Positions 27,789-37,038 of a stretch of DNA of 64,000 bases are shown piece after piece. The notes beneath the pieces are model-generated. The model did no database searches. It saw nothing but the letters and a program-made list of their open reading frames with translations, and was not told the DNA's origin. The position numbers and the translations under genes were made by a program. How positions within the stretch are numbered: the first letter of the stretch is position 1; every line of letters starts with the position of its first letter. The DNA comes from Stigmatella ashevillena (GTDB lineage Bacteria; Myxococcota; Myxococcia; Myxococcales; Myxococcaceae), in assembly GCF_028368975.1 (NCBI RefSeq), contig NZ_JAQNDM010000002.1:2800007-2864006 (forward strand), read 5' to 3'.

Positions 27789-29021
27789 CTAGAAAATTTC
27801 CTCCAGCCACTCCCGCATGCGGCCCTTCACCTTCTTGTAGACGTTCTCCTCACGGATCCGGAACATGCGGCGGTCCAGGTGCTTGGCGCCGTAGACGACG
27901 AGCCCAACGCCCGTGGCGTACATGGGGCTCTTCACCACGTCGACCAGGCCGCCGATACCGCGAGGCATGCCGCGCCGCACTGGCAGTCCGAGGACCTCCT
28001 CCGCCAGCTCGGGCATCCCCGCAAGCAGCGTGGAGCCGCCGGTGATGACGATGCCCGAGGCGAGCAGGTCCTCGTAGCCGCACTTCTGGATCTCCCGGTG
28101 CACGAGCTGGAAGATCTCCTCCACGCGCGGCTCGAGGATCTCACAGAGGATCTGCCGGCCGAGCACGCGCGGCTGGCGCCCGCCCACGCTGGGCACCTCG
28201 ATGGTCTCGTCCTTGTTCACCATGGAAGCAAGCGCACAGCCGAACTTCTGCTTGATGCGCTCGGCCTCGTGCGCCGGGGTGCGCAGGCCAATGGCGATGT
28301 CGCTGGTGAGGTTGTTGCCGCCCAGGGCGATGACGGCGGTGTGGACGATGGAGCCTCCGGAGAAGATGGCGATGTCCGTGGTGCCGCCGCCGATGTCCAC
28401 CAGGCAGACGCCCAGCTCCTTCTCGTCATCGCCGAGCACCGCCTCCGCGGAGGCCAGCGGCTGAAGGACGATGTCGGAGACGTTGAGGCCGGTGCGGTTG
28501 GCGCACTTGACGATGTTCTGGGCGCTGGAGACGGCGCCCGTGACGATGTGCACCTTGGCCTCCAGGCGCACGCCCGCCATGCCCAAGGGCTCCTTGATGC
28601 CGCCCTGGTCATCGATGATGAACTCCTGGGGCAGGACGTGGATCACCTCGCGATCCAGGGGGATGGCCACCGCCTTGGCCGCGTCGATGACGCGCGCCAG
28701 GTCCGCCTCGCGGACCTCCTTGTCCTTCACCGCGACGATGCCCTGGGAGTTGAAGCCCTTGATGTGGCCACCGGCGATGCCTGTGTAGACGTGGGAGATC
28801 TCCGCGCCCGCCATCAACTCCGCCTCTTCCACTGCCCGGCGGATGGAGGCCACGGTCGCCTCGATGTTGACGACCACGCCCTTGCGCAACCCTTTCGACG
28901 GGTGGGTACCGATCCCGATGATGTCGATGCCGCTGTCCGTCAGCTCACCGACGATTGCGCAGATCTTCGTCGTGCCGATGTCTAGGCCGACGATGATCTC
29001 ACCAGACTTCTGCTTCGCCAT
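27789..29021 (-). CDS. ftsA: Cell division protein FtsA
   Basis: The actin-like ATPase that tethers FtsZ to the membrane and recruits the divisome, 410 aa. The phosphate-1 motif GLDIGTTKICAIVGE is at the N-terminus, the phosphate-2 motif LVDIGGGTTDIAIF is central, and the adenosine motif GIVITGGSTLLAG is near the C-terminus. The last 20 residues form a basic amphipathic helix (KKVKGRMREWLEEIF), which is the membrane-targeting sequence. ATG at 29021 is chosen because GGGAGGC lies seven bases upstream; GTG at 29027 is too close to it. ftsQ ends 43 bases upstream. A terminator follows ftsA, and ftsZ is not adjacent. Confidence 0.97.
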   Translation of the reverse strand: MAKQKSGEIIVGLDIGTTKICAIVGELTDSGIDIIGIGTHPSKGLRKGVVVNIEATVASIRRAVEEAELMAGAEISHVYTGIAGGHIKGFNSQGIVAVKDKEVREADLARVIDAAKAVAIPLDREVIHVLPQEFIIDDQGGIKEPLGMAGVRLEAKVHIVTGAVSSAQNIVKCANRTGLNVSDIVLQPLASAEAVLGDDEKELGVCLVDIGGGTTDIAIFSGGSIVHTAVIALGGNNLTSDIAIGLRTPAHEAERIKQKFGCALASMVNKDETIEVPSVGGRQPRVLGRQILCEILEPRVEEIFQLVHREIQKCGYEDLLASGIVITGGSTLLAGMPELAEEVLGLPVRRGMPRGIGGLVDVVKSPMYATGVGLVVYGAKHLDRRMFRIREENVYKKVKGRMREWLEEIF

Positions 29022-29064
29022 GACCACTGCCTCCCGTTGCCCTCACTCTCGTGAAGGGCAAGCC

Positions 29065-29919
29065 CTACTGCACCGAGCCACCGCTCCTCTCGGACGCGGA
29101 ACTCGAAATCTTCACCGCCACCCAGCCGGGCCGGGCCCGGTTGTCCAGGTGGATGACCTCTGCCGCCAACCCTCTGGCGCTCAGCTCGCGCCGCACGCGC
29201 TCTAGTCGCGAGAGCTTGGCCTCCGTCTCCCCTTCCCCCAACCGCACCACCTGGCCCGCCATCGTCACCAACGACAGGCCCGTCTCTTCCAGCCGGACCT
29301 CGGACAGCCGCTCATGACGGCCGGGCTTCAGCGCCGCGTAGGCTCGCGAGACGGCCAGCGCCTCCCGCATCCGCTCGCGCACCGCGTCCGGTTCCGCCAT
29401 GTACTTCTCCCGCTCCACCCCCGTGACGAGCGGCAGGTCCAGGCCATCGCCGGGCGTCACCCGCTTGAAGGGCTCGCCCTCCTCGTCCAGCACGTACAAA
29501 TCCCCCAGCACCACCAGCGCGGACGGCGCGTGCTCTACCACCTGCACCGAAACGGCGGTGGGAAAGTGACGCGTCACCTCCACGCTGCGCACCCATGGGT
29601 GCTGGAGCATGGTCCGCTCCAGGAGCGCCACGTCCAGGGAGAAGAGGTTCTGGCCCGAGGCCAGGCCCGACAGCCGCACCAGCTCCGCGCGCGAGGCGTG
29701 GGACAGTCCGGTAAAAGACACCTCTCGCAGTTGGAAGCGGGGCGACGCCAGCGCCCAAGTGCGCAACTCCACTCCACCCCACACCAGGGCCGCGGTCAGC
29801 CCCGCGGCCAGCAGGCCCTTGCCCACCGAAGGCCCATGGGCCCGCACCGCGCCCTTGACCGCCTCCTTCTGGTGGGCGGTGTCCTGACGGCGGCGGTTTT
29901 TGGACTTGCCGAAGGCCAT
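29065..29919 (-). CDS. ftsQ: Cell division protein FtsQ
   Basis: A bitopic divisome protein, 284 aa, that bridges the early and late division proteins with FtsL and FtsB. A basic cytoplasmic N-terminus (GKSKNRRRQ) is followed by a transmembrane helix at about residues 33-50, then the periplasmic POTRA domain (FQLREVSFTGLSHASRAELV through SVQVVEHAPSALV). The beta-rich FtsQ domain follows, with YVLDEEGEPFKRV and LPLVTGVE typical of the family. The frame is open upstream to 30255 over the ddl gene; ATG at 29919 gives the expected length. A 125-base gap separates it from ddl and holds an inverted repeat. Confidence 0.94.
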   Translation of the reverse strand: MAFGKSKNRRRQDTAHQKEAVKGAVRAHGPSVGKGLLAAGLTAALVWGGVELRTWALASPRFQLREVSFTGLSHASRAELVRLSGLASGQNLFSLDVALLERTMLQHPWVRSVEVTRHFPTAVSVQVVEHAPSALVVLGDLYVLDEEGEPFKRVTPGDGLDLPLVTGVEREKYMAEPDAVRERMREALAVSRAYAALKPGRHERLSEVRLEETGLSLVTMAGQVVRLGEGETEAKLSRLERVRRELSARGLAAEVIHLDNRARPGWVAVKISSSASERSGGSVQ

Positions 29920-29970
29920 AGAAAACAGGTGCGCATGCTGCGCGCGGAAAGATCGCCGCGCCAGTTTTTG

Positions 29971-29992
29971 GCTACAGCCACGTCGCTGTAGC
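29971..29992. repeat. Inverted repeat between ddl and ftsQ
   Basis: GCTACAG at 29971-29977 and CTGTAGC at 29986-29992 are exact reverse complements with an 8-base spacer. This is the only sizeable gap inside the dcw operon, so the site could be an operator for a secondary ftsQ promoter or an mRNA hairpin. On the minus strand no T-run follows, so it is not a standard terminator for ddl. Confidence 0.35.
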
Positions 29993-30044
29993 GGGAGGGA
30001 AGCAACAAGCCCTCGAATTTTGAGAGAATAGAGAAGCGGACGGC

Positions 30045-30989
30045 TCAGGCCTTGAGCGAGGCCCCTTGGAGAATCCGCTCGCACAGCGCGGGGAAGTCGA
30101 GGCCTCGACCCGCGGCGATCTTCGGCAACAAGCTGGTTTCCGTCATGCCCGGCAGCGTGTTGGTTTCCAGCACGAACACATCTCCTCCCTCGGTGATGAT
30201 GACATCCGAGCGCGATGCCCCCTGGCATCCGAGCGCCCGGTGTGCCGCGAGGCACACCGCGTTCACCCGCTCATACTGATCTGCGGGCAGGGGTGCTGGG
30301 AAGAGGTACTTGGTGCCACTGCCCGAGGTGTACTTCGCCGTGTGGTCGTAGAATTCACGCGCGACGACCACCTCGATGACGCCGAGCGCTTCGTCATCCA
30401 GGACGGCGCCCTGCACCTCGCGCCCCCGGATGAACTGCTCCACCAGCAACGTCCCCGCGTGCTTCGAGGCGTCCTCCACGGCGGCCAGGTAGGCCTCCTT
30501 CGTCTTGCACACGTGCACGCCCACGCTGCTACCCTCGCGGCTGGGCTTGACGACCACCGGGTACGAGAAGGGCAACTCATCCGCCGCGTCCCGGGCGCTC
30601 TTCACATCTCTGAACGTCTTATAAGGAGGGGTGGGGATGCCGTGGGTGGTGAAAATCCACTTGGCATAGACCTTGTCCATGCCCACCGCCGAGGCGAGCA
30701 CGCCACTGCCGGTGTACGGAATGAAGAGGGACTCGAGCAGCCCCTGGATGGAGCCGTCCTCGCCGTAGCGGCCATGGAGGGCCAGCCACGCCACGTCCAC
30801 CTTCTCGGCGGTGAGGCGCGCGGCCACGTCCTTGCCCACGTCGATCTCCACCACGTCGTAGCCCAGCGAGCGCAGCGCCTTGGCCACCGCAGCCCCCGTG
30901 CGCAGGGACACCTCCCGCTCCGAGGACAGCCCTCCCAGCAGCACTCCCACGCGCTTGTTCTTCAGGTCGGACTTGGACAGGACGCTCAC
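30045..30989 (-). CDS. ddl: D-alanine--D-alanine ligase
   Basis: An ATP-grasp enzyme that makes the D-Ala-D-Ala dipeptide for peptidoglycan, 314 aa. Family motifs are present: GVLLGGLSSEREVSLRTG near the N-terminus, HGRYGEDGSIQGLLE, PYTGSGVLAS, KPSREGSSVGV, and the C-terminal ETNTLPGMTETSLLPK. The GTG start at 30989 overlaps the murB stop by four bases (GTGA), so translation is probably coupled; GGAG is about eight bases upstream. It is placed between murB and ftsQ, the standard dcw order. Confidence 0.97.
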   Translation of the reverse strand: MSVLSKSDLKNKRVGVLLGGLSSEREVSLRTGAAVAKALRSLGYDVVEIDVGKDVAARLTAEKVDVAWLALHGRYGEDGSIQGLLESLFIPYTGSGVLASAVGMDKVYAKWIFTTHGIPTPPYKTFRDVKSARDAADELPFSYPVVVKPSREGSSVGVHVCKTKEAYLAAVEDASKHAGTLLVEQFIRGREVQGAVLDDEALGVIEVVVAREFYDHTAKYTSGSGTKYLFPAPLPADQYERVNAVCLAAHRALGCQGASRSDVIITEGGDVFVLETNTLPGMTETSLLPKIAAGRGLDFPALCERILQGASLKA

Positions 30990-31921
30990 GGTGGAAACTC
31001 CCCGACACGCTTGACTTCAGGTTTGAGTTCGACGCCCTCCTGCTCTAGCACCCGCTGCTGCATCAGGGTGATGAGGCCGAGGACATCGCGGGCGGTGGCT
31101 CCGCCCAGGTTGACGATCCAGTTGGCGTGCAAGGTGGACACCTGTGCACGGCCCAGAGTGTGGCCCTTCATGTTCACCCGCTCAATCAGGCGTCCGGCGA
31201 AGTCGCCTGGCGGGTTGGTGAAGACACTGCCGAAGTTCGGCTGGCTCAGCGGCTGGGTGCGCTTGCGGTAGCCCAGGTCCACGTCCATGGCCTGCTTGGA
31301 GGCCACGACATCCCCCTTGCGCAGCAGAAAGCGCACCCGGGTGACGACGCCGCCCACGGGCAGCTCGGAGTGCCGGTAGGCATGGGGCACCTGCGCCTTC
31401 GTGAGCCACCCCACCCCGTCCGCCGTGGCCACCTCCACCGCCTCCAGCACCCGGAAGCACTCGCCGTTCTTGGTGCCGGCGTTCATCGCCACCGCGCCCC
31501 CGAGCGTGCCCGGAATGCCGGCCAGGAACTCGGCCCCCACCAGGCCTTGGGCCCGCATCAGGTTGATGAGCCGGACGATGGCCGCGCCCGCGCCCAGCGT
31601 GAGCCGCCCCTCCTCTTCCCCCACCTCGGCCGTCTCCGGGAAGAGGTCCCCCGGCAGCCGAAGGGTGATGCCTGGAACGCCGCCATCTCCCACCAGCGTG
31701 TTCGCCCCACCGCCCAGCAGGGTGACGGGAGTGCCCTCCTCGCGCGCCCACTTCAGCAAGGCCACGAGCGCCTCGGGGCTGCGGGGACGGACGAGCGCCT
31801 CCGCCAGTCCACCCACCCGGACACTGGTGAGCGGCGCCAGGGGCTCGCTCGCCTTCACCTCACAGCCGCCCAGGCGCACGAGCCGCTCCGGGAGGGTCGA
31901 TGGGGTGGGAACCATGCTCAC
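30986..31921 (-). CDS. murB: UDP-N-acetylenolpyruvoylglucosamine reductase MurB
   Basis: The FAD-dependent reductase that makes UDP-MurNAc from UDP-GlcNAc-enolpyruvate, 311 aa. The FAD-binding segment [20 protein letters not shown] is clear, as are [19 protein letters not shown] (pyrophosphate binding and the catalytic region) and the C-terminal [19 protein letters not shown]. The latter resembles type II MurB enzymes, which lack the extra loop of the E. coli form. GTG at 31921 overlaps the murC stop by four bases; an ATG six bases downstream (31915) is an alternative. It overlaps ddl by four bases at its end. Confidence 0.96.
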   Translation of the reverse strand: MSMVPTPSTLPERLVRLGGCEVKASEPLAPLTSVRVGGLAEALVRPRSPEALVALLKWAREEGTPVTLLGGGANTLVGDGGVPGITLRLPGDLFPETAEVGEEEGRLTLGAGAAIVRLINLMRAQGLVGAEFLAGIPGTLGGAVAMNAGTKNGECFRVLEAVEVATADGVGWLTKAQVPHAYRHSELPVGGVVTRVRFLLRKGDVVASKQAMDVDLGYRKRTQPLSQPNFGSVFTNPPGDFAGRLIERVNMKGHTLGRAQVSTLHANWIVNLGGATARDVLGLITLMQQRVLEQEGVELKPEVKRVGEFPP

Positions 31922-33345
31922 GCGCCCTTCGCGGCTCCCGGCTTTCCCAGCAGGGTCAACAGCTCCGGTCCCACCTGGGTGATGTCGCCCGCGCCAAGGG
32001 TGAGGACCAGGTCCCCCTCCATCACGCGCTGGGCCAGTGCCCCGGGCAGCTCCGTGCGCTTCTCCACGAACGTCACATCCCGGTGGCCGTGGTCTCGGAT
32101 GGCATCCGCGAGCACGTCCCCGGTGGCCCCGGGAATGGGATCCTCTCCTGCCCCGTAGACGCTGGTGACGAAGAGCACGTCCGAGTCATTGAAGGAGGTA
32201 GCGAACTCCTTCAGCAAGTCATGCGTGCGCGTATAGCGGTGCGGCTGGAAGGCCACCACCAGGCGCCGACCAAAGGCCTTGCGCGCGCCCGCGAGCGTGG
32301 CCATCACCTCGGTGGGGTGGTGTCCGTAGTCATCCACCACGGTGACGCCGCCCACCTCCCCTCGCACGGTGAAGCGCCGCTGCACCCCGCCGAACTCCGC
32401 CAGCGCCCCTCGCACCATGTCCAGGGGGATCTCCATCTCCTCGGCCACGGCGATGACGGCCAGCGCGTTGAGGGCGTTGTGCGCGCCCACCATGCGCACG
32501 CGGAACTCACCCAGCGGCTCATCGCGCCGGAAGGCCTGGAAGCGGGTGGTGAAGCCCTCCAGCGTCACCCCCTCCAGCCGGTAGTCCGCCATGTGCGAGC
32601 TACCGTAGGTGACGGCGCGCTTCTCCAAGCGGGGCAGCAGCGCCTGCACGTTCGGGTGGTCCAGGCACAGGACGTTCAGCCCGTAGAAGGGAACCCGGTT
32701 GCAGAACTCCACGAAGGCCGTCTGAAGGACATCCAGCGTCCCGTAGTGGTCCATGTGCTCCGGGTCGATGTTCGTCACCACCGCGATGGACGGGTGCAGC
32801 TTGAGGAAGCTGCCGTCGCTCTCGTCCGCCTCCACCACCATGAGCTCGCTCTTGCCGAGCTTGGCGTTGGAGTCGAGCACGTTCACCTTGCCACCCACCA
32901 CCGCCGTCGGGTCCAGCCCCGCCGCCGAGAGCACCGTGGCGACCATGGAGGTGGTGGTCGTCTTGCCGTGGCTGCCGGCCACCGCCACCGCGTACTTCAG
33001 CCGCATCAGCTCGGCGAGCATCTCCGCGCGAGGGATGACGGGAATCTTGCGCTGGCGCGCGGCCACCACCTCCGGGTTGTCCTTCTTCACCGCCGAGGAG
33101 ATGACCACCACGTCCGCGTGCACGAGGTTCTGCGCCTTGTGGCCCTCGTAGAAGGTGGCGCCCATGCGCGCCAGGCGACGGGTGATGTCGCTCTCCTTCA
33201 GGTCAGAGCCCGAGACCCGGTACCCCAGGTTGAGGAGCACCTCGGCGATGCCGCTCATGCCGATGCCGCCCAGCCCCACGAAGTGCACGTGTGCCGCGTG
33301 GCGTGTCTTGAAGAGGCTCTGAACCCTGCCGCCGGTCTTCGTCAT
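31918..33345 (-). CDS. murC: UDP-N-acetylmuramate--L-alanine ligase MurC
   Basis: The ligase that adds L-alanine to UDP-MurNAc, 475 aa. The N-terminal UDP-binding loop is [16 protein letters not shown]. The ATP loop is [16 protein letters not shown], where the Ser-His before GKTTT is typical of MurC. Other Mur ligase motifs include [22 protein letters not shown] and DDYGHHPTE. The frame is open upstream to 33438, but ATG at 33345 gives the normal N-terminus and overlaps the murG stop by four bases (ATGA). It is part of the tightly packed murG-murC-murB-ddl run. Confidence 0.97.
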   Translation of the reverse strand: MTKTGGRVQSLFKTRHAAHVHFVGLGGIGMSGIAEVLLNLGYRVSGSDLKESDITRRLARMGATFYEGHKAQNLVHADVVVISSAVKKDNPEVVAARQRKIPVIPRAEMLAELMRLKYAVAVAGSHGKTTTTSMVATVLSAAGLDPTAVVGGKVNVLDSNAKLGKSELMVVEADESDGSFLKLHPSIAVVTNIDPEHMDHYGTLDVLQTAFVEFCNRVPFYGLNVLCLDHPNVQALLPRLEKRAVTYGSSHMADYRLEGVTLEGFTTRFQAFRRDEPLGEFRVRMVGAHNALNALAVIAVAEEMEIPLDMVRGALAEFGGVQRRFTVRGEVGGVTVVDDYGHHPTEVMATLAGARKAFGRRLVVAFQPHRYTRTHDLLKEFATSFNDSDVLFVTSVYGAGEDPIPGATGDVLADAIRDHGHRDVTFVEKRTELPGALAQRVMEGDLVLTLGAGDITQVGPELLTLLGKPGAAKGA

Positions 33346-34493
33346 GGCTTGCTCGCTCTGGATGCCTTCTGCGCCGCGTCCCGCGGCTCGCGCTCGCGCC
33401 CGTTGGGGCCATAGGCGTGGACCATCAGGTCCACGCACACGTCCGCCAGCTCCTTGGAGGCCTCGGGCCGGCCCAACAGGCCCGCCTTCTTCTCCATCTG
33501 CTTGAGCCGCATGGGCTCGTTCTTGAGCAGGCGAATTTCCGCGGCCAGCGTCTGTCCCGTCAGCTCCGCCTCGCGGAACATCACCGCCGCGCCCGCCTCC
33601 ACCAGCGCCCGGGCGTTGACGGCCTGGTGGTCATCGGTGGCGAAGGGGAACGGCACCAGGATGCTGGCCTTCTTGCAGACGGTGAGCTCCGCCAGGGTGG
33701 TGGCCCCGGCCCGGCACACCACCAGATCCGCGCGCGCATAGGCCGCGGACATGTCCTCGATGAACTCCACCACCTCGGCCTGGAAGCCCCGGTCCGCGTA
33801 GCCCTTGCGCACCATCTCCAGATCGTTCTTTCCCGTCTGGTGCACGAAGCGGATCTGGTCCTTCAGGTCTCCGAGCAGGTCCAGCGCATCCACCATGCGT
33901 TGGTTGAGCCCCCGGGCGCCCAAGCTGCCTCCGAAGACCAGGACGGTGAAGTGCTCGTGCGCCACGTGCGAGCGCAGGTAGTTGTCCATCAGCTTGCGGC
34001 GGATGGGGTTTCCCACCAGTTGCACCTTGCCTTCGGGAAAGAAGCGCCGCGCCTCCTCGAAGGCGGTGAAGACCACCTTCACGAACTTGCCGAGCACCTT
34101 GTTGGTGAGCCCGGGCAGCGCGTTCTGCTCCTGCACCGCCGTGGGAATGCCCAGCATCCATGCGGCCAGCACCACCGGCCCGCTGGCATACCCGCCCACG
34201 CCCACCACCACGTCCGGCTTGTGGCGGTTGAGGATGCGAAAGGAGGCGATGAGGGCCATCGGCAGCGCCAGCAGCCCCTTGATGAGCTGGAAGAGGCCCT
34301 TGCCCTTGAGCCCCTGTGCCTGGATGAGCTCCAGGGGGAAGCCCGCCTGCGGCACCACGCGCGCCTCCAGGCCCCGCTCGGTGCCCACGAAGACCACCTC
34401 GTTGGCGTGGTGGCGCGTCACCACCTCCTCCGCCAGGGCGATGCCCGGGAAGAGGTGCCCGCCCGTACCGCCGCCAGCGATGAGGACCTTCAC
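33342..34493 (-). CDS. murG: UDP-N-acetylglucosamine--N-acetylmuramyl-(pentapeptide) transferase MurG
   Basis: The peripheral membrane glycosyltransferase that converts lipid I to lipid II, 383 aa. The N-terminal G-loop [17 protein letters not shown], the second glycine loop [35 protein letters not shown] and the UDP-GlcNAc pocket [13 protein letters not shown] are all present. The frame runs open far upstream (to 35603) inside ftsW; GTG at 34493, overlapping the ftsW stop by four bases, gives the correct N-terminus. A short Arg/Ala-rich tail extends past the usual end of the domain. Confidence 0.97.
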   Translation of the reverse strand: MKVLIAGGGTGGHLFPGIALAEEVVTRHHANEVVFVGTERGLEARVVPQAGFPLELIQAQGLKGKGLFQLIKGLLALPMALIASFRILNRHKPDVVVGVGGYASGPVVLAAWMLGIPTAVQEQNALPGLTNKVLGKFVKVVFTAFEEARRFFPEGKVQLVGNPIRRKLMDNYLRSHVAHEHFTVLVFGGSLGARGLNQRMVDALDLLGDLKDQIRFVHQTGKNDLEMVRKGYADRGFQAEVVEFIEDMSAAYARADLVVCRAGATTLAELTVCKKASILVPFPFATDDHQAVNARALVEAGAAVMFREAELTGQTLAAEIRLLKNEPMRLKQMEKKAGLLGRPEASKELADVCVDLMVHAYGPNGREREPRDAAQKASRASKP

Positions 34494-35647
34494 GCCGCTA
34501 CCTCCCGCATATCGCCGCCCGCTCGGACGGTCCGGTGACTGGCCCCTTGGGCCCCCGTGCTCAGCGACAACAGCACCCCGGCCGCCCCCATCAGCACCAC
34601 CAGCGAGGTGCCTCCGTAGGAGACGAACGGCAGTGTCAACCCCTTCGTGGGCAGAAGCCCCATGGCCACGCACATGTTCACCGCCGCCTGGAAGGCGACG
34701 ATGGAGGTGAGGCCCAGCCCCAGGTACGTGCCGAACGTCTCCGGCGCCGCGAGGCTCACCCGCACCCCGCGCCAGATGACGATGGCATAGAGCGTCACCA
34801 GCAACGCCACGCCGATGAGCCCCAACTCCTCGCCGATGATGGCGAAGATGAAGTCCGTGTGCGCCTCGGGCAGGAAGAAGAGCTTCTGCCGCCCATCCCC
34901 CAGCCCCAGCCCCGTCAGCCCTCCCGAGCCGATGGACATCAGCGACTCGGCCACCTGGTAGCCCACGTCGTGCCGGTGCGCCCAAGGATCCAAGAAGGCC
35001 AGCACGCGCTTCATGCGGTACGGGCTGGTGGCGATGGCCACATACGCCAGCGGCAGCGCCAGCAGCACCGAGCCCACCAGGTAGCTGAGCTTGGTGCCCG
35101 CCGCGAACAGCAGCACGAACAGCAGGAAGACGAGCAACACGGAGCTGCCGAAGTCCGGCTGGCGCATGCACAGCGCCACCAGCACGCCGCACAGGGCCAG
35201 GTGCGGCAGGAAGCCCACGGAGAAGGTGGCCACCTTCTCGCGCTTCTTGGCCAGCGAGTAGGACAGGTAGACGACCCAGGCGAACTTGGCCACCTCCGCC
35301 GGCTGCAAGCCAAAGCCCGGGAAGCGAATCCACCGCCGCGCCCCACCCGCCGTGGTGCCAATGCCCGGGATGAGCACCAGCACGAGCAGCACCACCGTGA
35401 CGAGCAGCAGCGGGTACGCCAGGCGCGCCAAGCGGCGCCACCCGACTTTCATGGCCACCGCCATGGCCACCACGCCCATGCCCGCGGCCATCAACTGCCG
35501 CTTGAGGAAGTACAGGCTGTCGCCCAGCTTGTCCTGCGCGAGGATGGCGCTCGCCGAGTAGACCATCACCAGCCCCAGCGCCACGAGCGCCAGCACGGCG
35601 CACAGCAGGAGCGGATCGAACCGGACGGGCGCAGCGGATGTCTTCAT
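34490..35647 (-). CDS. ftsW: SEDS-family peptidoglycan polymerase FtsW
   Basis: An integral membrane glycosyltransferase that polymerises septal peptidoglycan from lipid II together with FtsI, 385 aa. About ten hydrophobic segments are visible. Conserved SEDS stretches include VMVYSAS near the N-terminus, RWIRFPGFGLQPAEVAKFA, and the C-terminal LLPTKGLTLPFVSYGGTSL. The EAHTDFIFAIIGEELG loop is diagnostic for this family. Placement between murD and murG identifies FtsW rather than RodA. The ATG at 35647 is 10 bases past the murD stop. Confidence 0.97.
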   Translation of the reverse strand: MKTSAAPVRFDPLLLCAVLALVALGLVMVYSASAILAQDKLGDSLYFLKRQLMAAGMGVVAMAVAMKVGWRRLARLAYPLLLVTVVLLVLVLIPGIGTTAGGARRWIRFPGFGLQPAEVAKFAWVVYLSYSLAKKREKVATFSVGFLPHLALCGVLVALCMRQPDFGSSVLLVFLLFVLLFAAGTKLSYLVGSVLLALPLAYVAIATSPYRMKRVLAFLDPWAHRHDVGYQVAESLMSIGSGGLTGLGLGDGRQKLFFLPEAHTDFIFAIIGEELGLIGVALLVTLYAIVIWRGVRVSLAAPETFGTYLGLGLTSIVAFQAAVNMCVAMGLLPTKGLTLPFVSYGGTSLVVLMGAAGVLLSLSTGAQGASHRTVRAGGDMREVAA

Positions 35648-35657
35648 GGGCGGAGTC

Positions 35658-37022
35658 TCAGAGCGCCTTCACCAGGCGCTTGAACGTCTCGCCCCGGTCC
35701 TCGAAATTCTTGAACTGATCGTACGACGCGCACGCGGGAGACAGCAGCACCGTGTCGCCGCCCTTCGCCAGCTCGCGTGCTCTCCGGACAGCCACCTCCA
35801 AGGTGGCACAGGCGTGCACCGGGGCCGCCTCCTGGTAGGCGGCGGCGAGCAGCTCCGCGTCCTGGCCAATGGTGAGCACCGCCTTCACCTTGCCCCGGCC
35901 CTCGTCCACCATGGGCTGGTACGGCGCGCCCTTGCCCTTGCCGCCCGCGATCAGCAGCAGGTCGCCGGGAAAGGCCCGCAGCGCCACCAGCACGGAGTCC
36001 ACGTTGGTGGCCTTGGAGTCGTTCACCCACTCGACCCCGTCTAGCACACGCACGCTCTCCAGCCGGTGAGGCAGTCCCGGATATCCGTCCAGCCCTGCCT
36101 GCACCGCCTCGCGCGGCACACCGCCCAGCCGGGCCAGCAATGTGGCGGCCATCGCGTTCTGCGCGTTGTGCGCCCCTCGCAGCGCCCGGTTGGTCAGCGA
36201 ATAGGTCTCCTTCAAGAAGTCCAGGCGGAAACCGCCCTCCTGGGCCACGGCCAGCCCTGCCAGTGGCAACTCCCCCACCGGCTTGCCGGTGGTGCTGAAC
36301 CCGTAGCGGGCGACCTTCGCCAGGCGTGCCAGCTTCACCACGTCCGGGTCGTCTACGTTCACCACCGCGAAGTCGCCCACCCCTTGGTTCAGGAAGATGC
36401 GCGTCTTGGCCATGCCGTAGGCGGTATGGCTCTCGTATCGGTCAATGTGGTCGGGCGTCAGGTTGAGGATGGCGGCTCCCCGGGCGCGCATCTGATGGAT
36501 GCCCTCGAGCTGGAAGCTGGAGAGCTCCACCACCAGCGCATCCCAGGCTTCCGGTGTGAGTGCCGCCTCGGAGAACGGACGCCCGAGGTTGCCCCCCACG
36601 AACGTGCGGCCACCGCCCCGGGCAAAGAGCTCGCCGGTCAGGGCCGTGGTGGTGCTCTTGCCGTTGGTGCCGGTGATGCCGAACAGCGGCACCGCGGAGA
36701 GGAAACGCGACGCCAGCTCGATCTCTCCCCAAATGGGAATGCCCGCCTCGCGCGCGGCCTGGAGCTCCGGCCGGGACAGCGGCACCCCAGGGCTCACCAC
36801 CACCAGGTACTGGGACTCGAGGAGGCCCGGGGGCACCGGACCAAGCACCAACCTCACCCCTTGCGCCTGGAGGTCCACCGCCACCGCGCCCAGCGCCGCC
36901 TCGTCCCGCTCGTCGAGCGCCGTCACCTGGGCGCCCTGAGCGAGGAGCAGCCGGATGGCGGCCACCCCACTCTTCGCCAGCCCGAACACCAACACCTTCT
37001 GACCGGACAGCGAGGGCTCCAT
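35658..37022 (-). CDS. murD: UDP-N-acetylmuramoylalanine--D-glutamate ligase MurD
   Basis: Adds D-glutamate to UDP-MurNAc-L-Ala, 454 aa. The N-terminal Rossmann-like motif is VLVFGLAKSGVAAIRLL, the ATP loop is GITGTNGKSTTTALTGEL, and ELSSFQLEGI, NLTPDHIDRY, HNAQNAMAA and WVNDSKATNVDSV are the standard MurD segments. The C-terminal part has LLIAGGKGKGAPY and LLSPACASYDQFKNFEDRGETF, which is highly conserved in MurD. ATG at 37022 is preceded by AGGAG about ten bases upstream; the frame continues to 37076 without MurD-like sequence. Confidence 0.97.
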   Translation of the reverse strand: MEPSLSGQKVLVFGLAKSGVAAIRLLLAQGAQVTALDERDEAALGAVAVDLQAQGVRLVLGPVPPGLLESQYLVVVSPGVPLSRPELQAAREAGIPIWGEIELASRFLSAVPLFGITGTNGKSTTTALTGELFARGGGRTFVGGNLGRPFSEAALTPEAWDALVVELSSFQLEGIHQMRARGAAILNLTPDHIDRYESHTAYGMAKTRIFLNQGVGDFAVVNVDDPDVVKLARLAKVARYGFSTTGKPVGELPLAGLAVAQEGGFRLDFLKETYSLTNRALRGAHNAQNAMAATLLARLGGVPREAVQAGLDGYPGLPHRLESVRVLDGVEWVNDSKATNVDSVLVALRAFPGDLLLIAGGKGKGAPYQPMVDEGRGKVKAVLTIGQDAELLAAAYQEAAPVHACATLEVAVRRARELAKGGDTVLLSPACASYDQFKNFEDRGETFKRLVKAL

Positions 37023-37038
37023 GAGAAGCGGCTCCTGG

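Noticed and set aside
34494..35603. N-terminal extension of the murG reading frame
   Set aside because: It lies inside ftsW in another frame; GTG at 34493 gives the conserved MurG N-terminus.
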